11,128 nucleotides of DNA, taken from NCBI GenBank assembly GCA_002087915.1, contig LWDP01000064.1, forward strand, positions 1 to 11,128. The letters run 5' to 3'. The notes under the pieces are model-generated. The model saw only the letters and a program-made list of their open reading frames with translations. It ran no database searches and had not been told where the DNA came from. This stretch comes from Enterospora canceri. Taxonomy: Eukaryota > Microsporidia > Enterocytozoonidae. This document shows positions 6,110 through 11,128 of the stretch, piece after piece. Within the stretch, counting starts at the first letter, position 1. Every line of letters starts with the position of its first letter. The position numbers and the translations under genes are program-made.

Positions 6110-6493
6110 CTAGTAGAAGAATCCCAAGATTGCGCCACCAGCCTTCATCTCGTTGCACTCGTTGTGGTCAATCACGCCCTTGCACGTCTTGAAGATGACG
6201 TGTCCAAACTGCCTGGCTGGCTTCAGCCTGTTTGCGACATCCTGTATCTCATTGCACTTGTACTTGAATCGTGGGCAAATTGCACCACATTTGGTCAGTC
6301 TCCCGTTGAGTGTGACCACAGCCTTCTCCTTGTTCACGCTCTGCACGAATGTGAGTCCGTTGATGTATCCGTGCTTCTTCATCTCTATCAGGAAGTCCTT
6401 GGTCTCCTGGCTTGTGTGCATCAACACCACTTGTTGCTTCTTTGCCTTAGATGCGTTGTTGATTGCTTTACATGCATTTGCTAGCACTGACAT
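6110..6493 (-). CDS. Small-subunit ribosomal protein uS8 (S15a/S22)
   Basis: This 40S ribosomal protein binds 18S rRNA. The 127-aa product is complete and close to the usual 130. Seen: the MSVLANACKAINNASKAKKQQV start typical of eukaryotic uS8, GYINGLTFVQ, LNGRLTKCGAICPRF, the PARQFGHVIFKT block, and the conserved C-terminal AGGAILGFFY. The ATG at 6493 is preceded by GCCCAAT with AAATTT further upstream, the same pair of signals as eL43. The stop nearly touches a palindrome shared with the convergent Pob3 gene. Identification is secure. Confidence 0.97.
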   Translation of the reverse strand: MSVLANACKAINNASKAKKQQVVLMHTSQETKDFLIEMKKHGYINGLTFVQSVNKEKAVVTLNGRLTKCGAICPRFKYKCNEIQDVANRLKPARQFGHVIFKTCKGVIDHNECNEMKAGGAILGFFY

Positions 6494-6496
6494 ATT

Positions 6497-6510
6497 GGGC
6501 TAAAAAATTT
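6497..6510 (-). promoter_or_regulatory. AAATTT + CCC initiation signal of uS8
   Basis: On the minus strand AAATTT (6505-6510) is followed five bases later by CCC (6497-6499) and, three bases on, by the ATG. This is the same order as at eL43, consistent with the reported ribosomal-protein-specific AAATTT element in microsporidia. Confidence 0.75.
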
Positions 6511-6601
6511 ATAAAAATACTAAGGCGTAAAAGAGACTAATTCTATTTACTAACTAACGGTGTTAATTCTTTCTTCTTCAAACAAAATAGTATAATGTTA
6601 T

Positions 6602-8974
6602 TTACATCTCCTCATCCTCGTCTATCTCGGTGTAGTCTATGAATTTGATTGCACTTGAGTCAAAGACGCCCTCTTTCTCCACCACTGCGTCTCCTTCCAC
6701 CTTCCTGGTGTCACCCCATGAGAAGTCGTCAAATCGCCAGAATGCGTAGGTTGGAAGAGCGAAGTTCCATATTGGGAGTGCTATGATGTATATAACCAGC
6801 CAGTAGATGTATTCGATCTTGAATGTGGTCAACATAATCAGTATGGCTGGTAGACCAAGAATGCATGCAAGCATAATTAGTGGAATCCAGGCTGGCTCAT
6901 GCATAATTGAGCTGGCTATCAGAATGAAAGTGAAGAAGATGGCTGCTGGAAGGGTGAGCGTGCCAAACAGCTCGCAGACGATGATGAACTGCATTGAGAA
7001 GCATCCAGTGCCACACAGCTTGTCCACAACAGCCAGCTCAAACATGTTATGGACAGTCGAGTTGATCCATCTTCTTCGCTGTGATCGTAGCACCGCGTAT
7101 TGGGCTGGAACACACGTTCTGCAGGTGGCTCGTGCCACGAAAACCAGCTTTCTCTTGTAGAAGTTCTTCATCAGAAGAGTCGTAAGATACCTATCTTCAC
7201 CAAGATGAAGCAGGTTCTTCTCATGAAGGGTCTTGGCCTCAAACTGACTGTATGGGTTGATTATGATTGGATTGGCCAGTATTGGGACACACGTCCATGT
7301 CTCATTCAGCTGCTTCTTGTCCGTATAGTTCTTTATTTCTCCATATTGGTCTGTTACTATTTTTAGCCTATATGCGCAGAAACAGCCTGGTAAACAGGTT
7401 ACGCCACCAAAAACAGACTCGAAGTTCTTAGCCAGGTGGTGTGAGATGTAGTACTCGAACACCTGGATGTTGGTGACCCACGTCTCGTTCTTGTTTGAGA
7501 TCTGCGTCTCCCCACAGAGGCCCATGACCTTGTTGTCACTCTCAAAAGTGGCAGCCATGATTCCAACTGCCTTCGTGTCCACCACGGTGTCAGCATCCAC
7601 CATCAGAAGCAGCTCGAAGTCGCCTGGCCTGAATCTGAACATCTTCTTCAGTTTCATGAACATGTCAACTTCAAGCTCACTCATTCTGTCACAGTAGAAT
7701 ATTTTGCTGAAGAAATTCATCACTATGACCTGACTGTCTCTCTTTCCCCTGTTTCCCTCTCTTCCAACCTCGTTCTCGTTTCCAGTCTTCTCAATCACCA
7801 TCACCTGCGACCTGTTTGATGACATTGGATTCAGGTTGTCATTAGCGTAATACCAGCCAGTATGGACTCTAGCACGATTGTGTCTCTTATGGCCTGCTGT
7901 CAGTGAGATGTAGGATACGTCTGTTCCAACTGTATCAACAGAACAGAGATCAAGGACAATCTGTGGCGTAGTCATGTCTTCTCCTTCTCCCTTGATTTGT
8001 CCATCGCAAATCACAATAATCAGCCTATGCTCTTCAGGATACTCCAAGGAAGCAAGGGAGTTCAGGGTGCCACGTAGGCCGTCTCTGCCTTCAGAGTAGC
8101 ACGTAACCTGCATGATGATCGGTGTTGTGCCACGACAAGTCGTATTCTTTGATTTCGAGTACCACGCATACATTAATGCAAGAAGGAATTTGACCATAAT
8201 AAGAGCAAATATCATAATGGCACTGGAATAGAGGATGAGGTCTCCTATGATGCATCCATTGCTCTTGTAACTCACCTTTCCAGCCAGAAATGCGTCCTTG
8301 AAGCATTGTACGCAGTCTTCGTCGTACTTCTTCAGATTTGAGGCAGTTGCCTCTGTTCCCTTAAATGTCTTAATGAAGTCGTCCAATTCTGGTTCGTCAT
8401 TTGTGGTTGGATCGTACACCTTTCCGTCTATGACTATGAATCCCTCTCTATCGATATCACTCCAGTCCCAATAGATGTCACTGAGTCTCATTATGTCATC
8501 TTCCTCAATATCACCGCTATTTAGGTCTGAATACCCAAATGCCTTCTTACATGCTGCTGAATTCTTCTGCAGTAGATGAGTGTTGTTTACTATTCCATGA
8601 TCTGTTTCTGCCTCAAATATTGCTCCATTTCCAATCAGAATGTTTCTGTCTTTGAATGTCTTGGGTTTGAGCTTATTGAATACCATAATCTGGGAATTAT
8701 TACATAGAAATCTATTGATTCCGTATGTCACCCCTGCCAGAAATGAGCAGTTGAGAAAGACTATCATGCACAATGCGAACTTCTCTCTCCACGCTTGCAC
8801 CTGCTCATCCGATTCCAGCCCAGCCAATTTGCGTACCAAAATGTCAGGTATAAAAAATGTCATAATTTTGGCCGTATAGAACCAAACACCGGGTCCAGTG
8901 TTTTCGCGGGTGATTGGTGGATTCGGGAGGGCTGTTCTGGAACTGTTTCGGAGTATCTGTCCCTGACTCAGCAT
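6602..8974 (-). CDS. Chitin synthase, class IV-like
   Basis: This membrane glycosyltransferase (GT2) makes chitin from UDP-GlcNAc; in microsporidia chitin builds the inner spore wall. It has 790 aa and looks complete. The N-terminus has PITRENTGPGVWFYTAK, the conserved TR-TGPG lead of fungal class IV enzymes. A membrane segment lies at about 66-86; a soluble region at about 100-225 contains FIVIDGKVYDPT, a cytochrome-b5-like remnant without the heme HPGG; a hydrophobic pair lies at 231-262. Catalytic motifs follow in order: CYSEG (292-296), CDGQ (323-326), VDAD (459-462), GEDRYLTTLL (592-601) and the product-site QRRRW (632-636). Four or so C-terminal membrane segments span 661-740, then FWRFDDFSWGDTRKV (745-759), conserved in chitin synthases, and an acidic tail. 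No myosin motor is present. The ATG follows ACCCTCAT, a CCC-like signal. Confidence 0.97.
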   Translation of the reverse strand: MLSQGQILRNSSRTALPNPPITRENTGPGVWFYTAKIMTFFIPDILVRKLAGLESDEQVQAWREKFALCMIVFLNCSFLAGVTYGINRFLCNNSQIMVFNKLKPKTFKDRNILIGNGAIFEAETDHGIVNNTHLLQKNSAACKKAFGYSDLNSGDIEEDDIMRLSDIYWDWSDIDREGFIVIDGKVYDPTTNDEPELDDFIKTFKGTEATASNLKKYDEDCVQCFKDAFLAGKVSYKSNGCIIGDLILYSSAIMIFALIMVKFLLALMYAWYSKSKNTTCRGTTPIIMQVTCYSEGRDGLRGTLNSLASLEYPEEHRLIIVICDGQIKGEGEDMTTPQIVLDLCSVDTVGTDVSYISLTAGHKRHNRARVHTGWYYANDNLNPMSSNRSQVMVIEKTGNENEVGREGNRGKRDSQVIVMNFFSKIFYCDRMSELEVDMFMKLKKMFRFRPGDFELLLMVDADTVVDTKAVGIMAATFESDNKVMGLCGETQISNKNETWVTNIQVFEYYISHHLAKNFESVFGGVTCLPGCFCAYRLKIVTDQYGEIKNYTDKKQLNETWTCVPILANPIIINPYSQFEAKTLHEKNLLHLGEDRYLTTLLMKNFYKRKLVFVARATCRTCVPAQYAVLRSQRRRWINSTVHNMFELAVVDKLCGTGCFSMQFIIVCELFGTLTLPAAIFFTFILIASSIMHEPAWIPLIMLACILGLPAILIMLTTFKIEYIYWLVIYIIALPIWNFALPTYAFWRFDDFSWGDTRKVEGDAVVEKEGVFDSSAIKFIDYTEIDEDEEM

Positions 8975-8978
8975 ATGA

Positions 8979-8981
8979 GGG
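8979..8981 (-). promoter_or_regulatory. CCC-like initiation signal of chitin synthase
   Basis: On the minus strand AAACCCTCAT precedes the ATG at 8974, with CCC four bases before it. It supports this start and hence the conserved N-terminal TRENTGPG segment. Confidence 0.65.
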
Positions 8982-9061
8982 TTTGTTTGTTAGAATAACA
9001 AAACAATTGAAATAATATATAGATTCAGGTTTACTGTTATATTGCGCTCATTCTCTGCCAA

Positions 9062-9685
9062 TTACTCAAGATATGCATCACTGTTCTTGTTTGTTATTTC
9101 CTTGTATACTTCATATGGCCTAGTCAACTGGATACTTTTGTCAGGTTTGTTTATGCTTTTTTCCTTATTGTTCTTTTTGGCCAGTATGAAGCAGATTCTA
9201 TTCACTGACTCATTCAGGTACTTTATTGTTACTGTAATATGATCACGCAGTTCATCGTCTACCTCCACCTTGATACAATACTCCCCTGAGTCCATTTCTG
9301 GTGAATTTGGCCAAATTGAGCAGATGTGACCGTTATTTCCTATTCCAAGAAGAGCCAGGTCTATCCTTGTCTTCTTCAGAAGGTCGTTGTACTCCTCTGC
9401 CCCTCTCTTACTCAATGAATCAATCCTATTCACTTTTGTCTTTATGCTTAATAAATTGAGAAATTCAGTGCTCTCAGAATAGTTCAACTTGCTTTGGTCA
9501 CACCTTTCATCTGAATAAAAAATAGACCACTTTTCTGTATCCATCTTTGAAATGGAACTGGACGCCAGTACAGTGCACAAACTGCCACCTGCTATCATAA
9601 TATTGGCTTCCTTACCACTGTATTCCTCCAATATCCCAACAAGCAACTTCTGGATGTCTGTAACCCGTTCTATTTTATTGCTCAT
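9062..9685 (-). CDS. 6-phosphogluconolactonase-like protein
   Basis: This enzyme hydrolyses 6-phosphogluconolactone to 6-phosphogluconate, the second step of the oxidative pentose phosphate pathway, a source of NADPH in the cytosol. At 207 aa it is shorter than the usual 230-260. Seen: MIAGGSL (about 30-36), corresponding to the family's GGSTP-like loop, then WSIFYSDERCD with the conserved DER (about 59-61), then IDLALLGIGNNGHICSIWPNSP, matching the catalytic GxGxDGHxASxFP motif, with the His retained but Asp replaced by Asn. The C-terminal half keeps ITVTIKYLN-S-RICFIL. The usual late RAP motif is not obvious. The glucosamine-6-phosphate isomerase family is the alternative; DER plus GNNGH favours lactonase. 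A CCC signal lies five bases before the ATG. Confidence 0.85.
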   Translation of the reverse strand: MSNKIERVTDIQKLLVGILEEYSGKEANIMIAGGSLCTVLASSSISKMDTEKWSIFYSDERCDQSKLNYSESTEFLNLLSIKTKVNRIDSLSKRGAEEYNDLLKKTRIDLALLGIGNNGHICSIWPNSPEMDSGEYCIKVEVDDELRDHITVTIKYLNESVNRICFILAKKNNKEKSINKPDKSIQLTRPYEVYKEITNKNSDAYLE

Positions 9686-9690
9686 TTTAA

Positions 9691-9693
9691 GGG
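9691..9693 (-). promoter_or_regulatory. CCC-like initiation signal of 6-phosphogluconolactonase
   Basis: On the minus strand TTGCCCTTAAA precedes the ATG at 9685. CCC lies five bases before the start codon, the same arrangement as in neighbouring genes. Confidence 0.65.
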
Positions 9694-9724
9694 CAATAAA
9701 TAATCAAATTCTATTACCTGTTTA

Positions 9725-11127
9725 TTAATACGTTGTGTAAGTGGACTCATCCTCAACTGTGCTTATGCAGCAGCACATTTCGATAATTCTATCCCACAGA
9801 CTCCTGGATGCTTCTGGCTTATCACCTGATTCAGGTGGCACATTTGATTTCTCAGCTTTCTCTGATTTATCAGCAGAATCCTGAACAGATGCCTGTGTGG
9901 ATTCTTGAACTTGACTGTGATCAGATTCATTGCCTGTTTCGCCATCTGACTCCTTGTCAGTCTCCTTAGGCGAAGAGAATAGGGCAACTTCCTGTGGTGA
10001 CATTGGTGCTGATTTCAGGATACAAGCACGAATTGACTTCTGTACAGTGGACTGGGCTGGTCCCTGTACAACTTCCTGAGATGATTCATCCCTAGGAATC
10101 TGAGCTGTTTTCAGAACGGAATCGTGAAAAGAAGCATTAGCAATCAACCACGCCTNTTCAGGATACAAGCACGAATTGACTTCTGTACAGTGGACTGGGC
10201 TGGTCCCTGTACAACTTCCTGAGATGATTCATCCCTAGGAATCTGAGCTGTTTTCAGAACGGAATCGTGAAAAGAAGCATTAGCAATCAACCACGCCTTT
10301 GTATCGGCAATGATCTTTGATGGTTTCCTTTCTTGGCCATTAACAGGTGGAATGGGACGGTGATAGATTGGAAGAGGTTGCTCAGATGGCCCTGGATCCG
10401 ACCACCTTTGCAACGAGGAGCTCTCTTCACTCACATCACTCACGTTACTTCTTGCCCTTATTTCACTTGTCTCACTCTTTGCCTTTACATCAACTACCTC
10501 ATTCTTTACCTTTACATCAACTACTTCACTCTTTACCTTTACATCAACCGCGTCAACTATCTCATCCTTTTCACCTGACAGTGATATCAACTTCTTCAGT
10601 GCCTCGCTTGTATCTTCGCTGATACGTTCTATTTCCTCTTTGCTCAAATCAGGTGCTGCCTTTGTAATAGGCGCATTTCCATTCCAGAAGACGTATGGTG
10701 AAGCCTCAATCTTCATATTTTGGCCATCCCAGGAGCACATGAACATCGCTGCTGTTTTATTGTCCTTATTTGCTCTCTTCTTTGCCTGTCTGATTGCACG
10801 TGCTGCTTCCTTAGCTGCCTTAGCCTTTATCTTCTTTCTCATTTTCCTTTTTAACTTCTTATCAGAGACTGGATCCTTTAGGTTGTCATCCAGAAGAATC
10901 ACCTTATTGTCATTGAAGGTAGCCTTTGGTTCCTGTGTATTTTGATCAACGTCTTTTTCTTTATCAGGACCATTCTTGTCAATATCTTTATTGGGGGTCA
11001 CCTTGTCAACGTCTTTCTCTTTATCAGGGCTCTTTTTATCAATATCCTTTTCTTTATCAGGGCTCTTCTTGTCAACTTCTTTATCAGGGCCTGTTCGGTC
11101 ACCAGGCGGGGCCTTTGGGTCGATCTC
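9725..11127 (-). CDS. Charged repeat-rich protein of unknown function, 5' end outside window, frame broken by assembly duplication
   Basis: I do not recognise this protein. The frame is open from the right edge (11127), so no start is seen; the first in-frame candidates, such as the GTG at 11001, are internal. In order it holds imperfect 9-11-residue repeats of the type SPDKEKDIDKK; a strongly basic helix (KKLKRKMRKKIKAKAAKEAA); a compact ordered segment with MFMCSWDGQNMKIEASPYVF; an acidic helix; a 9-residue repeat of the type VVDVKVKSE; a Pro-rich stretch; and a Gln/Ser/Glu-rich tail with IIEMCCCIS near the end. As assembled, the frame breaks at N 10156, where 142 bp are duplicated exactly. 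Removing one copy plus the N (143 bases) rejoins both frames into at least 419 residues ending at the TAA at 9725. It resembles low-complexity lineage-specific microsporidian proteins. Confidence 0.7.
10014..10298. repeat. Exact 142-bp duplication on both sides of a single N (assembly join)
   Basis: Bases 10014-10155 and 10157-10298 are identical throughout, and both copies end flush at the N at 10156. This is what results when two contigs with an unrecognised overlap are joined by a one-base gap. The 143-base offset is not a multiple of three and breaks the surrounding reading frame, which is restored when one copy is removed. Confidence 0.93.
10472..10552 (-). repeat. 27-bp in-frame tandem repeat, three copies
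   Basis: Three copies at 10472-10498, 10499-10525 and 10526-10552 differ at a few bases. They encode a 9-residue unit (VDVKVKSEV type) alternating Val with charged residues; weaker copies precede it towards lower coordinates. The unit is a multiple of three, so copy number can change without breaking the frame. Confidence 0.85.
10943..11093 (-). repeat. Imperfect 33/27-bp in-frame repeats
   Basis: Units begin at about 10943, 10976, 11003, 11036 and 11069, with lengths of 33, 27, 33, 33 and about 25 bp. They encode PDKEKD-V/I-DK boxes in the N-terminal part of the rightmost gene. The array may continue outside the window. Confidence 0.75.
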
Positions 11128-11128
11128 G

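Noticed and set aside
9725..9790. CCC near the C-terminus as a prenylation (CaaX) site
   Set aside because: The cysteines are more than ten residues from the end, so no CaaX box exists; palmitoylation is possible but unsupported.
10347..10622. Plus-strand open frames rich in Leu, His and Ser
   Set aside because: They are antisense readings of the 27-bp repeats of the rightmost gene, whose own strand gives a coherent charged protein.
10144..11001. A separate gene starting at GTG 11001 and stopping after the N
   Set aside because: The frame is open to the window edge and the stop exists only because of the N and the duplicated segment.

Overview
The window looks like nuclear DNA from a microsporidian, a compact-genome, fungus-related intracellular parasite. 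The genes are intronless, eukaryotic in type and separated by very short spacers (26-108 bp at most junctions). They include a class IV-like chitin synthase, a shortened FACT subunit (Pob3/SSRP1), ribosomal proteins eL43 and uS8, an asparaginyl-tRNA synthetase and a small 6-phosphogluconolactonase. Six genes, five of them recognisable, carry a CCC triplet 0-7 nt before the ATG, the short initiation signal described in Encephalitozoon and other microsporidia. Both ribosomal protein genes also carry AAATTT just upstream of the CCC. I cannot name the species.

Layout, left to right. 2-259 (+) is the 3' end of asparaginyl-tRNA synthetase. 260-838 is an unusually long AT-rich spacer. 839-4011 is a block of three unfamiliar, probably secreted proteins: a Lys/Ser-rich protein with a C-terminal helix (+), a 427-aa protein with Ser-rich inserts and a Cys/Met/Gly tail (+), and a 196-aa protein on the minus strand. 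The last two share a motif pattern suggesting divergent ricin-B-like beta-trefoil proteins. 4093-4365 (-) is eL43. A previously easy-to-miss 42-codon gene lies at 4432-4560 (-), possibly divergent from a doubtful 76-codon ORF at 4579-4809 (+). 4845-6065 (+) is Pob3/SSRP1. 6110-6493 (-) is uS8, 6602-8974 (-) is chitin synthase, and 9062-9685 (-) is 6-phosphogluconolactonase. 9725-11127 (-) is a repeat-rich charged protein of unknown function that runs off the right edge.

The rightmost gene appears broken. A 142-bp sequence is exactly duplicated on either side of a single N at 10156, and collapsing the duplicate restores one frame, so this is almost certainly an assembly join and not a mutation.

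Functionally, most of the window is housekeeping (translation, chromatin, pentose phosphate entry, chitin for the spore wall). The 839-4011 block and the rightmost gene are lineage-specific and are where new biology is most likely. The three genes of the 839-4011 block lack the CCC signal at their first usable ATG, and two of them have an overlapping out-of-frame upstream ATG.
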